64,000 bases of DNA. Origin: JACCZX01 sp963729165 (GTDB lineage: Bacteria > Pseudomonadota > Gammaproteobacteria > Burkholderiales > Burkholderiaceae_F). The notes under the pieces are model-generated. The model had not been told where the DNA came from, ran no database searches, and was given only the letters and a program-made list of their open reading frames with translations. Shown piece after piece: positions 1 through 7,423 of this stretch. Location: positions 1-64,000 of the forward strand of contig CAVSMM010000005.1 of NCBI GenBank assembly GCA_963729165.1, in the 5' to 3' direction. The translations under genes and the position numbers were made by a program. Position 1 is the first letter of the stretch; each line of letters begins with the position of its first letter.

Positions 1-408
1 GACACCCGTATCTTGCTTTCAAATACCCAGTACTTAGAAAGGAGAAAGCCGATAAGCGCAACGACTAGCGGTGTCAACCACAAGGTGTCACCCAGCCCGT
101 CTCCCAAGAAACCGATGACTTCAGGAATTACCGTGGTCAGAAAGAGACCAACCATTGCTTGCAGGAAGGAACTTCGGAGCCTCATTTGAGATGTTTTGCC
201 GCGACCTAAATGTGAATATGCGGTGGCCTACGTAAGCTAGCGGAACACAGCAAATAAACGCTGCCGCCGATGCAACCGAGGCTCTATACCCTGCTGACGC
301 CAATGTGTAAGTAAGCCCGAGCCACAGAAAGCCCGTAAGTCCACCAACCATTCCAAAGCGAAGCAATTGGGCGCCATTGCACACGGCCGCATTCCGAAAG
401 GCAGTCAT
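1..408 (-). CDS. GtrA-family polyprenyl-phosphate sugar flippase (partial, one frameshift)
   Basis: The protein begins at 408 with a hydrophobic GtrA-like first half (FGMVGGLTGFLWLGLTY, then a second helix ending CCVPLAYVGHRIFTFRS). The second half continues in another frame from about 185, with two further helices ending in GFLLSKYWVFES, the usual GtrA close, and runs off the left edge. The combined length of about 130 residues and four membrane segments fits the family, which is thought to flip undecaprenyl-phosphate-linked sugars across the inner membrane. The shift sits at a T3 run (185-187) where two bases would restore the frame. It lies last in the pilin/glycosyltransferase cluster and would pair with the family-2 enzyme at 3215-4516. 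Confidence 0.8.
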
Positions 409-560
409 CTCCGAGGGAACGAACGTTCAGGTACACGCGAACGATCGTGACTCACATTCGCGAGGTTTCGAACGGGAGTAACGGAAAAAACGAAGCGGAA
501 AAAGAGTTCACAAATCATGACGGTCGCTAACAAAATGGTCGACGTTCCTACCCAAGTGTC

Positions 561-2548
561 TCACTTCAGTGCACAGTCGATTGCAAACGCATTTGCTAGC
601 ACATCGTCTACCGCGGCGATCGTTATTTCAGCGGACGCCCGAAAATGCGACCAACTAACGACGTCTTTACTTATTCGAAGCATTGAATCGGTTACGGCGT
701 ACAAACGTCGCCAGTCTCCTGGGCCTCCAACTGTGGGCGTACGTGCGGGCAGAAATGCTTCGGGACAGCGGGTCGTGATCCGATCGAAAATCACGTCTGC
801 TGCCGCGACGCGTTGCACATAGTTGTCGCGCAAAGTCGGGGCTTGCTCCGCGGGACATGCCAAAATGAAACGACCCTGATGAGGTTCTACGCGCATGCTG
901 AAGTCTTTGCCAGTTCCGGCGACCGTTATTGTTTGCGACGTCAACCCACGTATTTGAATTTCTAAGCAGTTCTCTTGATTTGAACGCAGCCCAAAACGCG
1001 ATGTCAGTGCATCCATATCGCTTTGCTGGAGCTTAAGCGGTTTCTTGCTTGCGTTCGTATATTCGACCTCGCTCAGGAAGTAAACCTGGTCGTACTTGTT
1101 TAGCAGCCCCAGAAATCTATTCCAACCGGGATAACCAGGGGCTAAAGCAAGTTGGCCACTCACATTCACGAAGCCAGCAGCTGGATGTAGAACACCTGCG
1201 AGAAATGAGTTCGACTGAGTGTCCATTGATAAATAGAGAGCTGGCTTCTTCATCAGTTGTTCAGGTATATCTAAATCAAACCAGTGTCCACTCCATGGCG
1301 CGTAACCCCAACGGGATTCCGACCGAGCACGAGGATGCTCAGTTGAGTAAGGAAAAGCGCGAGCATTGAATATAGACGCCAGCGCCAATGCTTAGACAGC
1401 CTCCAAACGAAGCCCACGAACAATGGTCCTGCAAGCAGTGCCAACGGCATGAAGTATCGACCGTTGCCAGAAGTAATGAGCCAAAAGGCCCAGCACAACA
1501 GAAAGTAGATAGCAAACGCTGTAGTTCTGGCGCGCAGTACCTGTAAGTCAGCCGCTTCGTTCGCGCCCCCGATTCCGTGAAACTTTTTAAATCCGATAGA
1601 TTTAACAACCGCAAAAATCAGAGTCGCAATTACAGCCAAGAATAAGAAAGCGAATCGAGCGTCCGGAGCGATGGATTCAGTATAGATATCTCTTTCGGGC
1701 AACATCATGCGGACCGGCACAGCTATTGCCTCACGCAACGAGGTTGTCACGAAACGTTCGTGTCGGGACATCCATGTTGGAAAGTCTGGCGACTCAAATA
1801 ACGTATTAAAGAACGGCAGCACAGGGTTTTTGAACTCGCTATACAGCCTTGATCCCCACGGGTACATGAGCACAATGAAGGCGAGAGCAGCTACGACTCC
1901 ATAAAGAGCGCAAGCCCTTGCGCGTTGTGCGTATGTGCCTGGAACAAAACCTATTAGGACGATCGCGAAGGCAGCCCAAGCAACGTTCGTCAATTTCAGT
2001 GCGGCAGCACCTGCCATTAGTAGCGCGCTGCATATAAGCAAGACGCTGCGTTTTCGTTCGAACGCAACGAAGATTGCTACTAACGCCCAGAGAACCAGGC
2101 CTGCAGTTGTCGAATCCGCGAATGAAGTGCCAATCTGTGTAAGAAAGATTGGCGCAAGCGCTGCAAGGGCCGCGCCGAACCATGCCCCACCGGAGCTAAA
2201 GTTGACGTGTGGTTTCGCCGCAAATCGGCCCCCGAGCTCCCAGCATGCCCACAGCGCGGGCGCGACCAACAGAGCGAGCAAAGCCACGATTACCCTATCA
2301 TCGAGTCCACTCGTGACGAGAAAATAGAACGGCACGTAAGCGTAGGGCTGTAAGTAGCCTTGGACGCTCGCCGCCATAAAGTCCTGCTCAAATCGCCCTC
2401 CGACGGCCGATAGACCTGCGTAATAGTGATAATTACGTTGATCCCAGTTAATATCCTTTCCAGCCCACAGCGCAAAAATCACGCACCCGGCGGCTAGCGT
2501 GGCGTATGCGATGGCGCGGTGACAGCTGAATGGACCTTTCTTGATCAT
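561..2548 (-). CDS. Large polytopic membrane glycosyltransferase-like protein (GT-C type), one frameshift
   Basis: About 660 residues. The first ~410 are a series of hydrophobic helices (about ten), and the last ~250 form a soluble, probably periplasmic domain. After the first helix comes an acidic aromatic loop (GKDINWDQRNYHYY), the position where GT-C enzymes using polyprenyl-phosphate sugars carry catalytic acids. The frame changes near 1315-1325: the upstream frame ends LVLGRNPVG and the downstream one resumes RWGYAPWSGHWFDLD. I start at 2548 (MIKKGPFSC), but an in-frame ATG at 2593 and the duplicated start at 2603 lie just upstream. It has no specific family name I can defend; context between pilA and gtrA suggests the transferase that moves the sugar onto an acceptor. 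Confidence 0.6.
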
Positions 2549-2683
2549 CCCTGTTGAGCGTGTGTTCCACCGTGACAGCACTAAGGTTGGCATTTCGAGT
2601 CATTTACCACTCACTGAAGTTGCGCTCGATCATGCAACGAGACGCCAGGGCGTTTATTGTCCACCGCCCGATCACCGATGCAT

Positions 2684-2718
2684 AAACAAAAAGGGCAGCC
2701 GAGACTGCCCTTTTGTTC
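2684..2718 (-). terminator. Rho-independent terminator after pilin gene copy 1
   Basis: The stem pairs AAAAGGGCAG (2689-2698) with CTGCCCTTTT (2705-2714) around a six-base loop. A-rich and T-rich flanks mean it could stop transcription in both directions. It sits 10 bp past the pilA stop and is the same element as at 4600-4634, with one substitution that shortens the stem. Confidence 0.85.
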
Positions 2719-2727
2719 AGCACTAGG

Positions 2728-3195
2728 TTAGCTGACACCTGTCTTCGAGCGTGCGCAAACTGGGGTACCACCGGAATTGGTGGGAACCCACTGAATGTTG
2801 CCGGTAACTAGGGTTGGTGTGAGGGTCACAATGCAATTGCCAAGCTGACCATTGGCTGATCCGTCTATCACAATGGCGCCGGTCGTACCAGTAATCGTGA
2901 CTGTAGCCGCGTACCTTGTTACCGGCGCAGTCGTGGTCGGCCAAAACTGACCCGTGTTCAGCAACGTCAACGTGTCGCATGTGCCGGAGATCACGTTGTT
3001 GTTGGCCTGGGAGCATTCGGCAATTGCAGCCTTCAAAGAACCAACCGCGTTGTAGTTATCCGACCAGCGTGACCGGGTGACATAGTCCTGATACTGCGGA
3101 ATGGCGATGGCCGCCAAGATGCCGATGATCGCAACCACGATCATCAACTCGATCAGCGTAAAGCCGCGTTGTGCGCGGGCGATTTGGTGTTTCAT
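2728..3195 (-). CDS. pilA: Type IV major pilin PilA, copy 1
   Basis: 155 residues. A short leader ends at a prepilin peptidase site (QRG/FTLIELMIVVAIIGILA), with Glu at +5 and the hydrophobic N-terminal helix of type IVa pilins, followed by QYQDYVTRSRWSDN. The C-terminal globular part has a cysteine pair region (Cys near residues 102 and 147) and ends KTGVS with a terminal serine. It differs from the copy at 4645-5115 by about ten substitutions or small changes. It starts 19 bp after the glycosyltransferase stop and lacks the promoter region of the other copy, so expression would depend on read-through from that gene. An AGGAG Shine-Dalgarno is retained. Confidence 0.95.
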   Translation of the reverse strand: MKHQIARAQRGFTLIELMIVVAIIGILAAIAIPQYQDYVTRSRWSDNYNAVGSLKAAIAECSQANNNVISGTCDTLTLLNTGQFWPTTTAPVTRYAATVTITGTTGAIVIDGSANGQLGNCIVTLTPTLVTGNIQWVPTNSGGTPVCARSKTGVS

Positions 3196-3214
3196 TTAAG
3201 AGCTCTCCTAGGAG

Positions 3215-4516
3215 TCAGACAACATACGGCCCGTCACATGTTGCAGCTGGTTCTGCATGTAGTGCCTCATGTCGAATTAGCGCTCTCCAGCAATTTAGAT
3301 GCAGAAGCGCAGCGTTGGAAGGTCCCTTAAAATTTCGTTCTTCACCCAGTTTCAGCACAGCGAGGGCTAGTGCACCTGTAATCGCCTGCATGCCAACGAC
3401 CATTAACGTCAAGCTCAGAATTACTGGTCGCATATTCTCTTGTGGATTTAGCGCACCGAATCCCACAACAGCCCATTGCGACGTTTCAATAAGTGCGAGG
3501 AAGAATCCAGAGACAAATAAAAGCGAGCCAACTATAAGAAACGACTCGACTGGCTGGGCGTTAATCCAGCGAACCGTTGGTGGAAGCTGAGGAAGAACAT
3601 TGTCGCGCCATGCTATGTATTGACAAAAAATCCATAGAATCAGTGACTGGCATCCTATTAAGGTAAGGCCCGATGCGTAGAGCATTGAGTGAACGTCTAA
3701 TCCCACCTTGTCAAACAAGACGATGGGGCCTGTTAACAGCATCGATTGCAGCACTACTCCAATTACGATTGCGGCGACCGCTGGATACAGCAACATCCAA
3801 CGTGGCGCGTGCAGCATTAGAAATCGAAGATGTCGCCATCCGTCTCGAAAGCTGCGCAAATGGGGCGGGCGCCCTCTTCCATCCTTTGCTAATGAGGTTG
3901 GAACTTCGCTGATCCGCAGGCCGTGCAGCGTTGCCTTAACAACCATCTCGCTTGCCAATTCCATACCTGGACTAACGAGGCCAAGGCTTAAAACAGGTTC
4001 ACGCTCAAAACCTCGCAGACCACAATGAAAGTCCCGCACGGTTCCGCCAAAGAACACCCTGCCAATTAAACTGAGAACAGGGTTTCCAACGTATTTGTGA
4101 TGCCAGGGCATCGCACCATCGGCTATACCTCCCGCAAACCGATTGCCGATTACCATCTGGTCGCCCGCTCGCAATCGAGCTACAAATAGATCAAGTCTTG
4201 AGAAGTCATAGCTGTCGTCGGCATCACCCATGATGACGTATCGACCACGCGCCGCCGCAAAGCCAGCCTTCAACGCGGCGCCGTACCCGCGCGTCGCTAC
4301 TGAAATCACTCGAGCCCCGGCACGCTCGGCTATTTGAGGAGAGCCATCCGAGGATCCGTTATCGGCAACGACAACCTCTCCGGCGATTTGAGCATTAAGC
4401 AAAAACGATTTTGCTTTTTGTATGCAAATGGATACCGTTTCTGCCTCGTTAAGGCACGGCATTACTATTGAAACTTCACACGAATTTTCAGCACTTAGGT
4501 TGGCATTTCGAGTCAT
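3215..4516 (-). CDS. Family-2 glycosyltransferase with C-terminal membrane helices (GtrB/DPM1-like)
   Basis: 433 residues. The N-terminal ~240 are a GT-A fold of the dolichyl/undecaprenyl-phosphate sugar synthase type: VSIVMPCLNEAETV, ADNGSSDG, the nucleotide-sugar acidic motif GDADDSYD and DFHCGLRGF. Four hydrophobic segments follow (about 255-275, 290-320, 345-370, 390-415), as in GtrB-like enzymes that charge a lipid carrier at the inner membrane. The gene lies between two pilin copies; its first nine codons are part of the repeat and its last ~20 codons run through duplicated pilin-leader DNA, so its natural C-terminus may have been replaced. The sugar donor cannot be told from sequence. 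Role in pilin or surface glycan glycosylation is inferred from context. Confidence 0.85.
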   Translation of the reverse strand: MTRNANLSAENSCEVSIVMPCLNEAETVSICIQKAKSFLLNAQIAGEVVVADNGSSDGSPQIAERAGARVISVATRGYGAALKAGFAAARGRYVIMGDADDSYDFSRLDLFVARLRAGDQMVIGNRFAGGIADGAMPWHHKYVGNPVLSLIGRVFFGGTVRDFHCGLRGFEREPVLSLGLVSPGMELASEMVVKATLHGLRISEVPTSLAKDGRGRPPHLRSFRDGWRHLRFLMLHAPRWMLLYPAVAAIVIGVVLQSMLLTGPIVLFDKVGLDVHSMLYASGLTLIGCQSLILWIFCQYIAWRDNVLPQLPPTVRWINAQPVESFLIVGSLLFVSGFFLALIETSQWAVVGFGALNPQENMRPVILSLTLMVVGMQAITGALALAVLKLGEERNFKGPSNAALLHLNCWRALIRHEALHAEPAATCDGPYVV

Positions 4517-4599
4517 TTACCACTCACTGAAGTTGCGCTCGATCATGCAACAAGACGCCGCCAGGGCGTTTATTGTCCATCGCCTGATCACCGATGCAT

Positions 4600-4634
4600 A
4601 AACAAAAAGGGCAGCCGAGGCTGCCCTTTTGTTC
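4600..4634 (-). terminator. Rho-independent terminator after pilin gene copy 2
   Basis: A near-perfect hairpin pairs AAAAGGGCAGCC (4605-4616) with GGCTGCCCTTTT (4619-4630), followed on the minus strand by a T-rich tract. It separates pilA copy 2 from the downstream glycosyltransferase, so the latter probably depends on read-through or on its own weak promoter. Confidence 0.85.
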
Positions 4635-4644
4635 AAGCACTAGG

Positions 4645-5115
4645 TTAGCTGACACCTGTCCTCGAGCGTGTGCAAACTGGGGTACCACCGGAATTGGCGG
4701 GAACCCACTGAATGTTTCCGGTAACTAGGGTTGGTGTGAGGGTCACAATGCAATTGCCAAGCTGACCATTGGCTGATCCGTCTATCACAATGGCGCCGGT
4801 CGTTCCCGTAATCGTGACTGTAGCCGCGTACTTTGTTACCGGCGCAGTCGTGGTCGGCCAAAACTGACCCGTGTTCAGCAACGTCAACGTGTCGCATGTG
4901 CCGGAGATCACGTTGTTGTTGTTCTGGGCGCATTCGGCAATCGCAGCCTTCAAAGGACCAACCGCGTTGTAGTTATCCGACCAGCGTGACCGGGTCACAT
5001 AGTCCTGATACTGCGGAATGGCGATGGCCGCCAAGATGCCGATGATCGCAACCACGATCATCAACTCGATCAGCGTAAAGCCGCGTTGTGCGCGGGCGAT
5101 TTGATTCTTAATCAT
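4645..5115 (-). CDS. pilA: Type IV major pilin PilA, copy 2
   Basis: 156 residues. It has the prepilin cleavage motif QRG/FTLIELMIVVAIIGIL, +5 Glu, the conserved QYQDYVTRSRWSDN segment and a C-terminal disulfide-loop region ending CTRSRTGVS. This is the copy with a complete upstream region: an AGGAG ribosome site 14 bp before ATG and a sigma-54-like promoter about 60 bp upstream. It is therefore the likely main pilin. Its place just downstream of the sucCD-terC block matches the usual betaproteobacterial pilA position as I recall it. The terminal serine is notable because some Pseudomonas pilins are O-glycosylated on a C-terminal Ser. Confidence 0.95.
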   Translation of the reverse strand: MIKNQIARAQRGFTLIELMIVVAIIGILAAIAIPQYQDYVTRSRWSDNYNAVGPLKAAIAECAQNNNNVISGTCDTLTLLNTGQFWPTTTAPVTKYAATVTITGTTGAIVIDGSANGQLGNCIVTLTPTLVTGNIQWVPANSGGTPVCTRSRTGVS

Positions 5116-5173
5116 TTAAGAGCTCTCCTAGGAGGTCAGACAACATACGGCCCCATGCCGATGCCAAATACAC

Positions 5174-5190
5174 TCCAAGTTCTGTGCCAG
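5174..5190 (-). promoter_or_regulatory. Sigma-54 (RpoN) type promoter of pilA copy 2
   Basis: The minus strand reads TGGCAC-AGAAC-TTGGA, against the consensus TGGCAC-N5-TTGCA. The -24 element is perfect, spacing is right, and the -12 element has one mismatch (GG for GC). Initiation would fall near 5162, about 47 bp before the pilA ATG. RpoN/PilR control is the known mode for many type IVa pilin genes. The element is absent at copy 1. Confidence 0.65.
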
Positions 5191-5329
5191 GCCGTTTTAA
5201 GAGAATTGGAGGGGATTTCGCGATCAATTCCCGCTTTCCCTGACGCGCATCGTCACATGTTGCGGCCGCTTTTTGTCATGCGGTGCCTCACAGTGACCGG
5301 CTCATCCAGTTGGATGAGCAATGCGTTGC

Positions 5330-6022
5330 TTATGCTGCGGCTTGGACTGCGGGGGCGTTGACGAACTCCATCCGCACTCCGGCGAGCTCGATGACGTCGC
5401 TGTTCTTCAGCGGATGCGCAGCCGAGCCGAGGTTGACGCCGTTAACGCTGGGGAACATCTCGCCTTCGACGTGCGCGATGAAGTAGCCGGTGGGCCGGCG
5501 CGTGATCACTGCTACTTGATGGCCGGGGCGGCCGATCGTGGTCAGTGCCTTGACGAGCTGCAGCTCGCGCCCTTCGTTGGCTCCGGTAAGAATCTTGATC
5601 GCCGCAGCGGGTGGGCCGTCCTCACCATTCGCTCCCGGCTGCCGGATCTGGATCGTGGCCGGGCCTGGTCCGTAGAACTCGCGGCGCAGCGGCTGTGACG
5701 TATCGATATCGACTTCGCCTTCGGTACCCGTGGCGCCGTCGGCCAAAAACTTCAAGCGGTACTTGCCGATCTCCAGCGTATCTCCGCTTTGCAATAGGTG
5801 CTTCTTGATTGGCTGGCCGTTGACGGTCGTGCCGTTGGTCGAGCCTAGATCTTCGAGGTAGACATCGCCGGCCGACGTGTAGATGACCGAATGCTCGCCA
5901 CTGACGGCGAGGTTGTCGATCACGATATCGTTGTGTGAGCGGCGGCCGATGGTCGTGCGGTCCTTGGCAAGACCGACTTCACGCAGCACAACACCGTCCA
6001 GACTTAGGACCAGCCTAGGCAT
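5330..6022 (-). CDS. FHA-domain protein with two FHA modules
   Basis: 230 residues from ATG 6022, chosen because GGGAGA lies 6 bp upstream; a longer reading from 6088 has poorer support. The first FHA domain (about residues 20-90) has the phosphothreonine-binding signature GRRSHNDI, then SGEHS, LGSTNGTTVNG and LLQSGDTLEIG. The second (about 145-225) is more degenerate (GRPGHQV, PSVNGVNL). Such proteins read Ser/Thr phosphorylation in the cytoplasm. It lies directly downstream of a PP2C phosphatase, the pairing seen in Ser/Thr phospho-signalling operons, but no kinase gene is in the window. Confidence 0.85.
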   Translation of the reverse strand: MPRLVLSLDGVVLREVGLAKDRTTIGRRSHNDIVIDNLAVSGEHSVIYTSAGDVYLEDLGSTNGTTVNGQPIKKHLLQSGDTLEIGKYRLKFLADGATGTEGEVDIDTSQPLRREFYGPGPATIQIRQPGANGEDGPPAAAIKILTGANEGRELQLVKALTTIGRPGHQVAVITRRPTGYFIAHVEGEMFPSVNGVNLGSAAHPLKNSDVIELAGVRMEFVNAPAVQAAA

Positions 6023-6120
6023 AGATTCTCCCTCGGCCATCATTTTGTTCTCTCGCTCAATTTTGCCAGCGTGCAAAAAGGTTGCCAATCAACGGCTTAC
6101 TTGGACGATACGCGCGAGGC

Positions 6121-6951
6121 CTAGACGGGCACAAGCTCGCCGTTGACCAGTTCGCCCTCGGTGACTTCGATCGCTGCAGCGGACACCTGCATCTCACTGA
6201 CGGACGATACTCGAACCACGATCACGGAGATATTGTCTCGACCGCCCGATTCGTTGGCCAGATCGACCAACCGTCGTGCGGTCTCGTGCATGTCTTCCTC
6301 GTTGATCGACAGCAGCCCCTCGATTTCGTAGCTGCCGACCATCTCGGTCAGGCCATCCGAACACAGCAGGATGATGTCGCCGGCCAGGACGTCCACGTTG
6401 TGGATTTCGGGTTCGATATCCGCCCCTGCACCGAGCGCACGGGTCACCAGATTCTTGGCCGGCAACGAGCGCGCCTCCTCTTCGGTAACCATGCCGGCGT
6501 CCAGCAGCTCTTGCGAAAACGAGTGGTCGCGTGTGAGCTGTTCGAGCATCGAGTCGCGATAGCGATACAGCCGCGAGTCACCGGTATGCGCCACCCAGAG
6601 CCGGCCACCCAGGAACCAGCCGATCACCAGCGTGGTCGCCATGCCCTCGAACGCGGTGCTGTTCAGCGCCGCGTTGTAGATGTTGGCATTGATGTCGGTC
6701 ACGGTGTCGTAGATCGCTTCATCCGGCGTGAACGCGCCTTCCTCGACGTCGAATTTGTCGATAGACGACGCGAGCCGCTCGAGCACCGAGCTGATCGCCA
6801 TCACGCTCGCCACTTCGCCAGCGTTGTAGCCGCCCAGACCGTCGGCCAGCACGAACAAGCCGCATGAAGGATCGGCGCCCAGCGCATCTTCATTGAGCGG
6901 GCGCACCAGGCCCGGATGCGTCTTCAGCGCGAAGTCGAGTGAAAAACCCAT
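6121..6951 (-). CDS. PP2C-family Ser/Thr protein phosphatase
   Basis: 276 residues from ATG 6951; the reading extends upstream without homology. The PPM/PP2C metal-binding acids are all present: RPLNEDALG, VLADGLGGYNAGE, HTGDSRLYRYR, CSDGLTEM and GGRDNISVIVV. The family hydrolyses phospho-Ser/Thr with two Mn/Mg ions. It sits 16 bp after the stress-protein gene and about 100 bp before the FHA gene on the same strand, so all three may be co-transcribed and the FHA protein may be a partner or substrate. Confidence 0.92.
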   Translation of the reverse strand: MGFSLDFALKTHPGLVRPLNEDALGADPSCGLFVLADGLGGYNAGEVASVMAISSVLERLASSIDKFDVEEGAFTPDEAIYDTVTDINANIYNAALNSTAFEGMATTLVIGWFLGGRLWVAHTGDSRLYRYRDSMLEQLTRDHSFSQELLDAGMVTEEEARSLPAKNLVTRALGAGADIEPEIHNVDVLAGDIILLCSDGLTEMVGSYEIEGLLSINEEDMHETARRLVDLANESGGRDNISVIVVRVSSVSEMQVSAAAIEVTEGELVNGELVPV

Positions 6952-6967
6952 GCTTGTCGTTAGCGTT

Positions 6968-7412
6968 TCACCGATGAACCAGCACCGAGATCTCGGCACC
7001 GGCCAGGACTTTCTGGGTTTCGGAGCCAATAAGCACGCCGGCGATCCCCCGACGTCCGTGCGACGCCATGTAAATCAGGTCGCACTTGCGCTTCTTTGCA
7101 ATCGCCAGGATCGTGTCTGCCGGAAAATCGCTGGTCACATGAACAGATTCGCAGCGCACTCCGGCCGCTTGTGCTGCACGTTCGATCACTTCGAGATACT
7201 TCTCTGCGGTTTTCTCGATGATCGGCGGCGCTTTTCTGCGGCGTGCGTAAACCGACCGGCAGCAAACCGCGATACGCCAGCGGCGTGGCGGCGGGCGCCG
7301 CAAACAAGCCGGTGATACGGGCGCCGAGCGCCTGCGCGAGCTTGACGGCCGACAGCGCCGCCGCACGCGACAACGGTGAGCCGTCGGTGGGCACCAGAAT
7401 ATGTTTGTACAT
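6968..7412 (-). CDS. Universal stress protein (UspA family), one frameshift
   Basis: The start MYKHILVPTDGSPLS at 7412 is the classical Usp N-terminus. The second half carries CDLIYMASHGRRGIAG and the ATP-loop GSETQKVLAGAEISVLVHR. The two halves are in different frames; an A4 run on the coding strand (7232-7235) in place of three A would give TPQKAPPIIEKTAEKY and an intact protein of about 147 residues. ATP-binding Usp proteins accumulate under stress. It lies 11 bp after the permease gene. Confidence 0.9.
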
Positions 7413-7423
7413 GGCGACTCCGA

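Larger units (their letters stand above)
2576..3232 (-). repeat. Direct repeat, copy 1 (pilA unit lacking promoter)
   Basis: This copy matches 4489-5153 almost throughout. It contains the first nine codons of the glycosyltransferase gene, the terminator, the whole pilin gene and 36 bp of its leader. Immediately upstream of pilA it resumes similarity to 5251-5290 (shared CGTCACATGTTGC), so about 97 bp present at copy 2, including the promoter, are missing here. Confidence 0.9.
4489..5153 (-). repeat. Direct repeat, copy 2 (pilA unit with promoter)
   Basis: This is the counterpart of 2576-3232 in the same orientation, about 95-97% identical by eye. It spans the pilin leader, pilA, the terminator and the first nine codons of the glycosyltransferase. 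The two copies flank 1.26 kb holding the rest of that gene, an arrangement that homologous recombination could collapse. Confidence 0.9.

Noticed and set aside
517..822. Plus-strand frame of 101 codons near the left end
   Set aside because: It overlaps the C-terminal part of the membrane glycosyltransferase-like gene and shows no homology or ribosome site.
1..5153. Reading the gtrA and membrane-protein frameshifts as phase variation
   Set aside because: The runs at the shifts are only two or three bases long, too short for slipped-strand switching, and similar indels occur in housekeeping genes across the window.
6082..6867. 261-codon plus-strand open frame opposite the PP2C gene
   Set aside because: It is antisense to a protein with all PP2C motifs, and its translation is His/Arg/Asp-rich low-information sequence typical of shadows of GC-rich genes.
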